From: an uncultured Flavobacteriaceae bacterium
GTDB taxonomy: Bacteria > Bacteroidota > Bacteroidia > Flavobacteriales > Flavobacteriaceae
Direction: 5' to 3'
DNA: 64,000 nucleotides
Assembly: GCA_947494325.1 (NCBI GenBank)
Contig: CANLUS010000008.1
Location: forward strand, 62,001 to 126,000
Part shown: positions 24,854-32,786 of the stretch, in pieces
How positions within the stretch are numbered: position 1 is the first letter of the stretch
Layout of the letters: each line of letters opens with the position of its first letter
The notes under the pieces: model-generated
What the model was told of the DNA's origin: nothing
The model's database searches: none
The model's input: the letters and a program-made list of their open reading frames with translations, nothing else
Position numbers and translations under genes: made by a program

Positions 24854-27055
24854 TTATTTTTTTGCAGCTTCTACTAGTTCTAATTTGTCAAGTGTTGTTT
24901 TAGTGGTAAAAAGACCGTAATTAATGACTACTTTTTTTCTTTCTATTTTTTCTATGGTACCTACAGAATCACTGTCCATAATGCGAACGCGATCATTGAT
25001 TTTATAGACATAATTAGATTTTTGTTGTTCAATCTTTTTCGTCACGGCTTGTTTTCGCTGACGTACTTTTTTTACTTCAACCAGCACTTCTTTTTTGACA
25101 ACTTCTAATTTCTCTTGTCGCTTTTTCTCAACAACTTTAGCCCTTTTTTTAGCTGCCTTCGTTTTAGGAGCTATTTTTTTAGAATACTTAGATTTTTCAA
25201 TTGTTACCCATTTCATTAAATCTGATAAAAATTGTTTCTTATTATTTGTTTGAAAGTATTTATTCAAGAGTTCATTTACCTTCCTTCCAGTAGAAATCAT
25301 TTTTTGATTACTATCATAAAGCTCTTGAAAACTTTCTAGCTTCTCTTTAATTTTTCCTTCCTTATCGGATAAACTTTCTGAATGTTCTTTTGCTTTTGTT
25401 TGTGCTCTTTCAAGACTCTCAGATGTCTTTTGTAACTTGTTTCTTTCTTTTTGAAGTTTAGAAATGGTTTTATCTAACCGTATTTTTTCACCTTCTACTT
25501 TCTTTTTCGCTCTATTAATTAAACTAAAAGGAATACCATTTTTTTGAGCTACTTCAAAAGTAAACGAACTTCCAGCTTGACCTACATATAACTTAAATAA
25601 GGGTTCTAAAGTGCGTTCGTCAAATTGCATATTTGCGTTGGTAACATGTTCTAATTCGTTGGCCAAAACTTTTAGATTCGCATAATGCGTTGTGATAATA
25701 CCAAAGGCTTGTTTCGCATAGAATTCTTCTAAAAAAATTTCTGCTAATGCACCACCCAATTCGGGGTCACTACCTGTACCAAATTCATCAATTAAAAACA
25801 AGGTATTGGCGTTGCACTTTTTAAGAAACGTTCGCATGTTTTTTAACCTATAACTATAAGTGCTTAACTGATTTTCGATCGATTGATTATCACCAATATC
25901 GGTTAAAATGGTGTCAAAAAAGTACACTTCACTTCTTTCGTGCACCGGAATTAAAATAGCACTCTGAATCATCACCTGCAATAAACCAATAGTTTTAAGG
26001 GTAATACTTTTACCACCTGCATTTGGACCCGAAATAACAATGATTTGTTGTTTTTCGTTGAGTTCTAGAGTTTGCGGTACGGTTTCTATATTTTGGTCTT
26101 TGTTCGTCTTTAATAAAATAGGGTGGTAGGCATCACGTAAAAAGATACGTTTTGTTTTAGCGATGTTTGGTAAAATAGCTCCGAGTGATTGTGCATACTT
26201 AGCTTTGGCTCCAATAAAATCTAAACGTGTTAGCAAATCTTGATATTGCTTTAATAAGCCAATGTATGGCCTAATATCGTTAGTTAACTGTTTTAAAATT
26301 CGTACAACTTCTTCTTGCTCTTCGGCAATTAGATTTTGTAATTCTCTATTAAGCCGCAGGGTAGATTCGGGAGCGATATAGGCAATGCTTCCAGTTTTTG
26401 AATTGCCTAAAATTGAACCTTTAACTTTACGACGGTGCATTGCTTGTACTGCGAGTACACGTTGATTTTCTATGACCGACTCTCTGATATCATCTAAATA
26501 CCCAGCACTTGCATAGCGATTTAAAGCAGACGTAAAACTACTGCCTATTTTACCGCGAACACTATTCATTTCTTTACGGATACTTTTTAATTGGGAAGAG
26601 GCGTTATTATCTACTTCACCAAAGTCATTAATGATTTTCTTAGTAGTATCTGATATAATATGGGTAAATTCAATAGCATTTGTTACGTTGAATAGCGTTG
26701 GATAGTACTCCTTAAATTTTTTAAAGAAAACTAGTAAGGTATTAGAAGTGTTTGATATTGAAACAATATCTTGAAAAGCTGCGGCCTCCAAAAAACTATC
26801 ATTGATGCCTAACAGATGTAGTTGTGTTGTGATTTCTTCGAAATGATGATTGGGTACTTTATTTTCGTTTTCAAACGAGGCTACATATTCATTGACTAAA
26901 TTCAATTCGTCTAGTAGTGTTAACTTTGCCGAAATAGGTGTAATTTTTAACACCGATTGTCTACCCAAATTCGAACTACAGTAGTCACTAATACTGTTAA
27001 TAACAGTATCGAACTCTAGATCATTTAAGGTTTTTTGGGTTATTTTACTACTCAA
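24854..27055 (-). CDS. MutS2-like ATPase lacking the Smr domain
   Basis: This is a MutS-superfamily protein. The Walker A motif is ISGPNAGGKSITL (343-350), followed by the Walker B segment TLFLIDEFGTGSDPELGG. The clamp and lever regions precede it, and a long Lys/Glu-rich coiled coil (~520-660) follows. MutS2 proteins act on recombination intermediates or collided ribosomes and normally end in an Smr nuclease domain. Here the C-terminus is a short beta-barrel-like KOW-type segment (DRVRIMDSDSVGTIEKI) with no Smr residues. ATP-driven DNA or ribosome binding is likely, nuclease action is not supported. Confidence 0.85.
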   Translation of the reverse strand: MSSKITQKTLNDLEFDTVINSISDYCSSNLGRQSVLKITPISAKLTLLDELNLVNEYVASFENENKVPNHHFEEITTQLHLLGINDSFLEAAAFQDIVSISNTSNTLLVFFKKFKEYYPTLFNVTNAIEFTHIISDTTKKIINDFGEVDNNASSQLKSIRKEMNSVRGKIGSSFTSALNRYASAGYLDDIRESVIENQRVLAVQAMHRRKVKGSILGNSKTGSIAYIAPESTLRLNRELQNLIAEEQEEVVRILKQLTNDIRPYIGLLKQYQDLLTRLDFIGAKAKYAQSLGAILPNIAKTKRIFLRDAYHPILLKTNKDQNIETVPQTLELNEKQQIIVISGPNAGGKSITLKTIGLLQVMIQSAILIPVHERSEVYFFDTILTDIGDNQSIENQLSTYSYRLKNMRTFLKKCNANTLFLIDEFGTGSDPELGGALAEIFLEEFYAKQAFGIITTHYANLKVLANELEHVTNANMQFDERTLEPLFKLYVGQAGSSFTFEVAQKNGIPFSLINRAKKKVEGEKIRLDKTISKLQKERNKLQKTSESLERAQTKAKEHSESLSDKEGKIKEKLESFQELYDSNQKMISTGRKVNELLNKYFQTNNKKQFLSDLMKWVTIEKSKYSKKIAPKTKAAKKRAKVVEKKRQEKLEVVKKEVLVEVKKVRQRKQAVTKKIEQQKSNYVYKINDRVRIMDSDSVGTIEKIERKKVVINYGLFTTKTTLDKLELVEAAKK

Positions 27056-27060
27056 AATTG

Positions 27061-27068
27061 TATTTTTG
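27061..27068 (+). promoter_or_regulatory. Candidate -7 box (TATTTTTG) for ung
   Basis: An exact TANNTTTG match lies 36 bp before the ung ATG at 27105 and 6 bp from the divergently transcribed MutS2-like gene. Confidence 0.5.
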
Positions 27069-27104
27069 AAATCGAATGCAAAGTAACTATTTTTAGTGAG
27101 TATT

Positions 27105-27770
27105 ATGACGGTAAAAATTGCAGATAGTTGGAAGCCAATTTTAGAGGAAGAGTTTGATAAACCATATTTTAAAGACTTAACAGATTTTGTTAGAACCGAA
27201 TATGAAAGACATACTTGTTTTCCTAAGGGGCGAGATATTTTCGCCGCTTTCGATTATTGTAATTTTAATAAGTTGAAGGTTGTGATTATTGGTCAAGATC
27301 CATATCATGGTATCGGTCAAGCTAACGGATTGTGCTTTTCTGTAAATGATGAAGTGGCCCATCCACCGTCACTTGTAAATATATTTAAAGAATTAGAAAC
27401 TGATGTAGGGTTATCGATACCGTCAAGCGGAAATTTAGAGCGTTGGGCGAAACAAGGAGTATTATTACTCAATGCAACCTTGACCGTTCGTGCACATGAT
27501 GCAGGTTCACATCAAAAGCAAGGTTGGGAGCAATTTACCGATGCTGTGATTCACCACATTTCACAAGAAAAGGAAAACGTAGTGTTTTTATTATGGGGAG
27601 GTTTTGCTAAGAAAAAAGGAGCAAAAATTGATGCTAAAAAACATTACATATTGACGAGTGGTCATCCATCTCCGTTGAGCGCGAATCGTGGTTATTGGTT
27701 CGGAAACAAACATTTTAGTAAGACAAATGTTTTTATAGAAACTAAAGGTCTTGAGAAGATACATTGGTGA
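27105..27770 (+). CDS. ung: Uracil-DNA glycosylase
   Basis: This family 1 UDG removes uracil from DNA to start base excision repair. The catalytic water-activating motif GQDPYHG (63-69, Asp65) and the minor-groove loop HPSPLSANRG (His187) are both intact. The length of 221 aa is standard. The ATG at 27105 was chosen over a GTG at 27096 because family members start with short polar leaders. It is divergent from the MutS2-like gene, making a small DNA-maintenance neighbourhood. Confidence 0.95.
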   Translation: MTVKIADSWKPILEEEFDKPYFKDLTDFVRTEYERHTCFPKGRDIFAAFDYCNFNKLKVVIIGQDPYHGIGQANGLCFSVNDEVAHPPSLVNIFKELETDVGLSIPSSGNLERWAKQGVLLLNATLTVRAHDAGSHQKQGWEQFTDAVIHHISQEKENVVFLLWGGFAKKKGAKIDAKKHYILTSGHPSPLSANRGYWFGNKHFSKTNVFIETKGLEKIHW

Positions 27771-27836
27771 TAGTTATGACAGTTCCATTTCTCTCCGAGT
27801 TGATATTATACATAGATGTCGCAATATGTGACAATT

Positions 27837-28211
27837 TTAAAGTTGTATAGAACCAATGCTCCATGGCTTTTCAGTATTTTTTCTGTAATCTCTTAGAAAA
27901 CCACAATTATTAATATCGAAAGTAGTACCGAAGTTTTTTGCGACCCCTTTATAACCATCATTACAATCAACTATTAAATTTAAGTTTTTCACCTTACCAC
28001 TACTATAAAATTTAGATTCAGAAAAATCAATATCAATATTTTTTACAAGTTTAAATTCTTCAGCGATCTTTGTTAGCTCATCTTTAGTAGTATTTTCTGT
28101 AATAATTAAGAATACCTTTTCTGAATCGGTCGAGTATCGGGTTTGACCAGCTTCAGTAGTTGCGCAACTTATACTCGAGATACATAGTATCAATAAAATT
28201 ATATTTTTCAT
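27837..28211 (-). CDS. Hypothetical lipoprotein
   Basis: The ATG at 28211 gives a lipoprotein signal (MKNIILLILCISSISC). An in-frame ATG 54 bp upstream would place a hydrophilic stretch ahead of it. The mature ~108 residues contain two cysteines (VDCNDGYKG, INNCGFLRD) that could form a disulfide. No domain recognised. It converges on ung. Function unknown. Confidence 0.65.
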   Translation of the reverse strand: MKNIILLILCISSISCATTEAGQTRYSTDSEKVFLIITENTTKDELTKIAEEFKLVKNIDIDFSESKFYSSGKVKNLNLIVDCNDGYKGVAKNFGTTFDINNCGFLRDYRKNTEKPWSIGSIQL

Positions 28212-28332
28212 TAATTGTTGTTTTGGAATTAGTATCATTTTTCCGATGTTCGTTACACATTTCATAAATTACTTAAAATATAATATAAAATAAATGACGA
28301 TTATTGTCGAAATGAAACACTAGAAAAGTAAA

Positions 28333-28364
28333 AACCGTTCTATCTATGTATAGACAAAACGGTT
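28333..28364 (-). terminator. Terminator of the 49-aa lipoprotein gene
   Basis: On the minus strand AACCGTT (28364-28358) pairs with AACGGTT (28339-28333), extended by an inner TCTAT/ATAGA pairing. The next minus-strand bases are TTTAC and TTTTC, a weak T tract. This supports transcription of the small upstream gene at 28387-28536. Confidence 0.65.
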
Positions 28365-28386
28365 CTTGGTTGGTTGTTGATAAAAA

Positions 28387-28536
28387 TTAAGCTACTTCGG
28401 TTTGGTGTAAAGTAACTCCGGTTAAGGTTGGGTTTGTTTCAGTGTCAGTAGATGCAGAACAGTTGCGAGTCGATCTGCACGAAATTAATAGTGCACATGC
28501 AATTGCAAAAATTAATAATGATATTGCTTTTCTCAT
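28387..28536 (-). CDS. 49-residue small lipoprotein
   Basis: A short frame reads MRKAISLLIFAIACALLISC, a textbook lipoprotein signal with Cys20 after LLIS, then a 29-residue Thr-rich mature tail (RSTRNCSAS...) ending TLHQTEVA. The sequence ends in TAA and is followed by its own hairpin terminator. It sits 21 bp downstream of the substrate-binding protein gene's stop codon region in the opposite order (its ATG is at 28536, the neighbour's stop is at 28558), so it may be the last gene of that operon or a separate unit. No homology recognised; entericidin-like small lipoproteins are a loose analogy only. Confidence 0.6.
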   Translation of the reverse strand: MRKAISLLIFAIACALLISCRSTRNCSASTDTETNPTLTGVTLHQTEVA

Positions 28537-28557
28537 AAACTTTTGATTTGATGATCA

Positions 28558-29424
28558 TTAGTTTATCTTTTTCAATAGCATTTTTACATTTACTTCCTCG
28601 CTTATAACGTTAAACTTTATTAATTTATTTTGGATGGAGCGAATTAATTTTTTCGAAATGCTTTTTTTTCTGTTCCATTTGGTGATCGAAAGCCACTCTT
28701 TTATATCATCTAATTGCTGCTCATAGCGGGTGGCTAAGAGTTTATCTAAATTGTCAATTTTATAAGGTGGCTCGAATTTTTTTAGTTGCTTATTGATGAC
28801 CTTAATGATGGTGTTGATTGCCTCTGAATCCTGTTCGAGAATTTCATCGCGTACTGCAATGACGAAGCAGGGCCAAGGTGTTGTAATACTATCTACGCGT
28901 CTAAAAACACCTTTATCAACCAGAGGTTTCGTAGTGAAATGTTCCCACATAAAATAATCGGCATCGCCATTGGTTAGCGCCGCAACGCCTCCGTCGAGGT
29001 TCTTTACTATTTCATATTGAAGGTTATTAGTATCATAACCATTTTTGTGTGCATTAACAATGGCCATTAATTGAGATCCAGATCCAATTCTACTAATGGC
29101 AATAGTGGCCTCCTTTAGATCTCCAACAGTTTGAAAATCAGAATTAGCACCGACATGAATGCCCCATAACAATGGAGATTCTACATAAATTTTTACAATT
29201 TTACTTGGATTGCCGTTAATAATATCTTTGATAATGCCTTCTGTAAGTACGACGGCCATATCAATACTTCCATCACGCAATGACTTACACATAGCACCAG
29301 TACCTCCATGAAAATCTTGCCATTGTAAATCAATTCCTTTTTTCGAAAATTTACCCGCTTCCATGGCGAGATGCCAAGGTAAATTGAAATGTTCTGGTAC
29401 CCCACCAATTTTAATTGTTTTCAT
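28558..29424 (-). CDS. Cytosolic type 2 periplasmic-binding-fold protein (NMT1/SsuA-like)
   Basis: This 288-residue protein has the fold of ABC-transporter substrate-binding proteins of the NMT1/THI5/TauA type: IKIGGVPEHFNLPWHLAMEA, GTGAMCKSLRDGSIDMAVV, AISRIGSGSQLMA and ALTNGDADYFMWEHF. It has no signal peptide or lipobox, and no permease or ATPase gene is nearby, so it is probably a cytoplasmic binding protein or enzyme. The ATG is immediately next to the stop of the nucleoside phosphorylase gene. That arrangement hints at a shared nucleoside- or pyrimidine-type substrate, but this is inference. Ca3427-like or MqnA/D-like relatives are alternative readings. Confidence 0.8.
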   Translation of the reverse strand: MKTIKIGGVPEHFNLPWHLAMEAGKFSKKGIDLQWQDFHGGTGAMCKSLRDGSIDMAVVLTEGIIKDIINGNPSKIVKIYVESPLLWGIHVGANSDFQTVGDLKEATIAISRIGSGSQLMAIVNAHKNGYDTNNLQYEIVKNLDGGVAALTNGDADYFMWEHFTTKPLVDKGVFRRVDSITTPWPCFVIAVRDEILEQDSEAINTIIKVINKQLKKFEPPYKIDNLDKLLATRYEQQLDDIKEWLSITKWNRKKSISKKLIRSIQNKLIKFNVISEEVNVKMLLKKIN

Positions 29425-30297
29425 TTATTCTACTAACTTTTGCAACGTATATGTTATCAATTTTTCAACAGTTCCTTTAGGGTCATCACTAAAAGTTCCT
29501 TGTGCTCTATTGGCAATAATGGCATTCATCGATAAGGCATTATGGCCTAGTAATTTAGACATTCCGTAGATTGCAGATGTTTCCATTTCTAAATTGGTAA
29601 TTGTGGATCCTTGATAGTTGAAACTATCCATTTTTGAATTTAAATCGACATTTTTAATGGGCAAACGTAAGACTCTTCCTTGCGGACCATAAAACCCTAC
29701 GGCAGTTGCTGTAAAACCTAAAACAGTAAGGTCGCTCTTGAGCTTTGCCTCTAATTCACTACTGTTTTTTACGACATAAGGTCTCGCTTTACGCGGATTC
29801 CAATTAGTGTGTTGGATGAAGGCATCTTCAATGTTCTTTTCTAATATATGTTCGCAATCATATGCATGTAACATTCCGTCTAAACCAAGTCCGAATTTAG
29901 AAATTAAAAAGCTGTTTACGGGTATATTACTTTGAATTGAACCAGAAGTTCCAATTCTAATGATATCGAGTTTGGTAAATGTTTCTTTAACAGTTCTTGT
30001 GTTCAAATTGATATTGACCAAAGCGTCTAATTCATTGAATACAATATCTATATTATCTGGTCCAATACCTGTAGAAATCACAGAAATTCTTTTGCCTTGA
30101 TATGTACCAGTTGCTGTTTTAAATTCACGTTTATGCGTAGTAAATTCAATAGTGTCAAAATGTTTAGTCACGGTATCTACACGATCGGGATCACCAACTG
30201 TAATGATTGTATTAGCGATATGTTCGGGTCTTAAATTTAAATGATAGATACTACCATCTGGATTTAAAATGAGCTCAGAGGCTGCTATTTTTGTCAT
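29425..30297 (-). CDS. Nucleoside phosphorylase (uridine phosphorylase-like)
   Basis: This PNP/UDP-family phosphorylase cleaves a nucleoside with phosphate to base and ribose-1-phosphate. Family marks are TVGDPDRVD near the N-terminus, STGIGPDNIDI, RIGTSGSIQ and NLEMETSAIYGM, where the Glu-Met-Glu binds ribose. The length of 290 aa is a little above the ~255 of E. coli Udp because of a central insertion around residues 140-185. It sits between SUI1 (12 bp upstream) and the cytosolic binding protein. Base specificity cannot be read. Confidence 0.88.
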   Translation of the reverse strand: MTKIAASELILNPDGSIYHLNLRPEHIANTIITVGDPDRVDTVTKHFDTIEFTTHKREFKTATGTYQGKRISVISTGIGPDNIDIVFNELDALVNINLNTRTVKETFTKLDIIRIGTSGSIQSNIPVNSFLISKFGLGLDGMLHAYDCEHILEKNIEDAFIQHTNWNPRKARPYVVKNSSELEAKLKSDLTVLGFTATAVGFYGPQGRVLRLPIKNVDLNSKMDSFNYQGSTITNLEMETSAIYGMSKLLGHNALSMNAIIANRAQGTFSDDPKGTVEKLITYTLQKLVE

Positions 30298-30308
30298 TAA
30301 AATATATT

Positions 30309-30635
30309 TTATCCTCCAACACGTTTAACATTGAATCCTTTTTCTTTTAGAAGGATCATAATTTTATCGCGATAGTCTCCTTGTATAATAATCTTATCAT
30401 CTTTAAAACTTCCACCAACACTTAGCTTGGTTTTTAGTTCTTTCGCCAATTTTTTAAAATCGGAATCCGCACCGGCATAACCTTCTAAAATTGTGATGGG
30501 CTTGCCCTTACGTTTTTCGTATTTACAAATGATAGGATCATCTTGCATCCAAATAGTACTTTTTGCGACTGGCTTTTCTTCCTTTTCTGGTTTGTGATCA
30601 GGAAAGAGATTTTTTAATTGATCTTGTAAATCCAT
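30309..30635 (-). CDS. SUI1/YciH-family translation factor
   Basis: This 108-residue protein has the SUI1 (eIF1-like) fold in its last ~75 residues: RKGKPITILEGYAGADSDFK, then GGSFKDDKIIIQGDYRDKIM. Bacterial YciH proteins bind the 30S subunit and affect start-codon selection. The N-terminus is polar and variable. Its ATG abuts the stop of the 2OG oxygenase gene. Confidence 0.88.
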   Translation of the reverse strand: MDLQDQLKNLFPDHKPEKEEKPVAKSTIWMQDDPIICKYEKRKGKPITILEGYAGADSDFKKLAKELKTKLSVGGSFKDDKIIIQGDYRDKIMILLKEKGFNVKRVGG

Positions 30636-31586
30636 TTATTTTTTGATTAAACCCAATTCAATTAAGCGCTCATTCAAAAAGTCTCCTGCAGTGATATCTT
30701 CATACAATTTAGGGTTATCTGCATTCACACAATTTTCTAAACAATCTAATGGCATTTCGCTAATTGGATGCATAAAGAACGGAATTGAATAACGTGAGGT
30801 TCCCCATTTTTCTCTCGGTGGATTCACAACCCTATGGATGGTAGATTTTAGGCGATTGTTAGAATGACGGGATAGCATATCACCTACGTTGATGACTACT
30901 TCATCAGCTTCCGCCATAGCGTCTAACCATTCTCCTTTATGATTTTGTACCTGCAAGCCTTTTCCTTGTGCTCCCATGAGCAAAGTGATCAAGTTAATAT
31001 CACCGTGTGCTGCCGCCCTCACAGCATTTTTCGGTTCAGAGGTAATCGGTGGATAATGAATTGGGCGTAAAATACTATTCCCATTTTTTGCATACTTGTC
31101 AAAATAAAACTCATCTAAATCCAAAAATAGTGCAAGGGCTCGTAGAACGTAAATGCCCGTTTTTTCTAACATTTTGTAAGTTTCTTTCCCTACTTCATTG
31201 AAAGTTGGCAACTCATTTACCATAACATTATCAGGATATTCTGCTTCTAATTTTGGATCATCTTCGACATACTGGCCGAAATGCCAAAACTCCTTCAGGT
31301 CTCCTTCTTTTTTGCCTTTAGCGCTTTCTTTTCCAAAAGATACATAACCTCTTTGGCCACCAATACCTTCAATTTCATACGACCGTTTGGTTTCTAGTGG
31401 TAATCCAAAAAAGTTTTTTATTTCTGTATATAAATTTTCAACGAGGCTATCACTTAAGAAATGACCTTTCAAGGCAACAAATCCTATTTCTTCATATGCC
31501 TTACCAATCTCTGCAACAAATTTCTGTTTTCTTTGTGGATCATCAGACAAAAAATCTGAAAGATCAACACTCGGTATGTTCTTCAT
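30636..31586 (-). CDS. Isopenicillin N synthase-type 2OG-Fe(II) oxygenase
   Basis: This non-haem iron dioxygenase of 316 aa has an N-terminal DIOX_N domain (IPSVDLSDFLS...) and the jelly-roll core with the His-X-Asp...His iron triad: AAHGDINLITLL (HxD) and STIHRVVNPP, then the co-substrate-binding RYSIPFF (RxS). Family members hydroxylate or desaturate small molecules, and the bacterial group is diverse. The gene heads a tight set with SUI1, a nucleoside phosphorylase and a binding protein. No substrate is suggested by sequence alone. Confidence 0.9.
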   Translation of the reverse strand: MKNIPSVDLSDFLSDDPQRKQKFVAEIGKAYEEIGFVALKGHFLSDSLVENLYTEIKNFFGLPLETKRSYEIEGIGGQRGYVSFGKESAKGKKEGDLKEFWHFGQYVEDDPKLEAEYPDNVMVNELPTFNEVGKETYKMLEKTGIYVLRALALFLDLDEFYFDKYAKNGNSILRPIHYPPITSEPKNAVRAAAHGDINLITLLMGAQGKGLQVQNHKGEWLDAMAEADEVVINVGDMLSRHSNNRLKSTIHRVVNPPREKWGTSRYSIPFFMHPISEMPLDCLENCVNADNPKLYEDITAGDFLNERLIELGLIKK

Positions 31587-31627
31587 AATATGTAACGTTT
31601 AAGAGATATAAAATTAAGTAAAAAATA

Positions 31628-32323
31628 TTACTTTTTCTTTTTATATAGAGGGATTAAATAAGAAACTGTGTAGTTCAATCCGAAGCCAGAATTGTTTAGA
31701 AATACCCGATTAAAACCTGGAACGAACAAGTTTTTGAAATTATCTGGTTCTTTTGTGCTAATCATTTTTTTTCCACTAAAGCTAAATCCCATAAAGACGT
31801 TATGCAGAACTTCAGCCTTAATACCTACAACAAATTCAGCCCATTGAGCATTTAGGTTATCATATTTTATAGGTGTCTCCACATCTTGAGTAGGAAAAAA
31901 GGAATCATTATTGACTGAAGCACTATTTAATGTTTGATTAAAAGTGGCATATCCGTAACGGAAACCGATATAAATAAGGTTTTCCATGTCAAGCCAATTT
32001 TCATAAGCATTGTAGTCGACACCTGCCTTTATATACTGCCCATTGGTTGTGAAATTGATAAAATCTTCTTCTCTGGTATTTTCAAGATACCCAAGTTCCG
32101 CTGCAACATACCATTTCTTTGAAATTCTATAATCACCAACTAATTCTAAGCCTTTACGGTTATCATCAATGAATGTACTTATAGGATTGTATAAGTCGAC
32201 ACCTACACGTAACCCATAACTATCTTTGTAGACAATACTATCATTTGTTTGAGCAAATGAATTCATAGCGAGGAGTATACCTAAAAAGCTAGTGTAATAT
32301 TTTAAGATGTGCTTGAGTTTCAT
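31628..32323 (-). CDS. DUF6048 outer-membrane-type protein
   Basis: A signal peptide ending NSFAQ is followed by a ~205-residue beta-rich sequence with a C-terminal hydrophobic strand (GFGLNYTVSYLIPLYKK), consistent with a small outer-membrane barrel. It matches DUF6048 of Bacteroidota. It overlaps the DUF6452 gene by 35 bp, and both follow rlmD. Function unknown. Confidence 0.8.
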   Translation of the reverse strand: MKLKHILKYYTSFLGILLAMNSFAQTNDSIVYKDSYGLRVGVDLYNPISTFIDDNRKGLELVGDYRISKKWYVAAELGYLENTREEDFINFTTNGQYIKAGVDYNAYENWLDMENLIYIGFRYGYATFNQTLNSASVNNDSFFPTQDVETPIKYDNLNAQWAEFVVGIKAEVLHNVFMGFSFSGKKMISTKEPDNFKNLFVPGFNRVFLNNSGFGLNYTVSYLIPLYKKKK

Positions 32324-32786
32324 TTTCTATTTGATCTGTTACGACTTCAATTCCTTGAATCCAATTATCACTATCAACCGTTACATCATAAGTAACATTG
32401 TTAAAAATACTTTTAAATCCGCACGAACGCCCTACAAAAATATCTTGAGCGACATAAGTTATTGTAAGAGTGTCTCTATTTAAGGTGCTAGCATCATTAC
32501 TATTTATGGTAATTATATATTGCGTGCTGTTTGTTGTTGTATTTACGGGGATCGAGATAGAATCGACGCTTGAAAATAAAAGAGAATCACCTGCAGTAAT
32601 CGAAGTGGTTGATTTTATCGATAATTGATTGATCGTTTTAAAATCCGTTGGATCATCATTATCGAAAAAGCGCAGTACGAAATTTGGAGTTGTATCATCG
32701 ATGCATATATCATCACGTTCACAACTGCTAAGAACAATCGCACCTATGAATAATAGTACGAAATAGATTAACTGTTTTTTCATCAA
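32289..32786 (-). CDS. DUF6452 lipoprotein
   Basis: The lipoprotein signal has lipobox LSSC (Cys at about residue 22) followed by ERDDICIDDTTPNFVLRFF, typical of DUF6452. The rest is beta-rich, with a second cysteine in GRSCGFKSIF. It starts right after the rlmD stop and overlaps the DUF6048 gene, so the two are probably made together and may form an outer-membrane pair. Function unknown. Confidence 0.8.
   Translation of the reverse strand: MMKKQLIYFVLLFIGAIVLSSCERDDICIDDTTPNFVLRFFDNDDPTDFKTINQLSIKSTTSITAGDSLLFSSVDSISIPVNTTTNSTQYIITINSNDASTLNRDTLTITYVAQDIFVGRSCGFKSIFNNVTYDVTVDSDNWIQGIEVVTDQIENETQAHLKILH

Noticed and set aside
27817-27833. Imperfect hairpin TGTCGCA/TGTGACA between ung and the convergent lipoprotein gene
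   Set aside because: The stem has a mismatch and the following T run is short and interrupted. Too weak to call a terminator.
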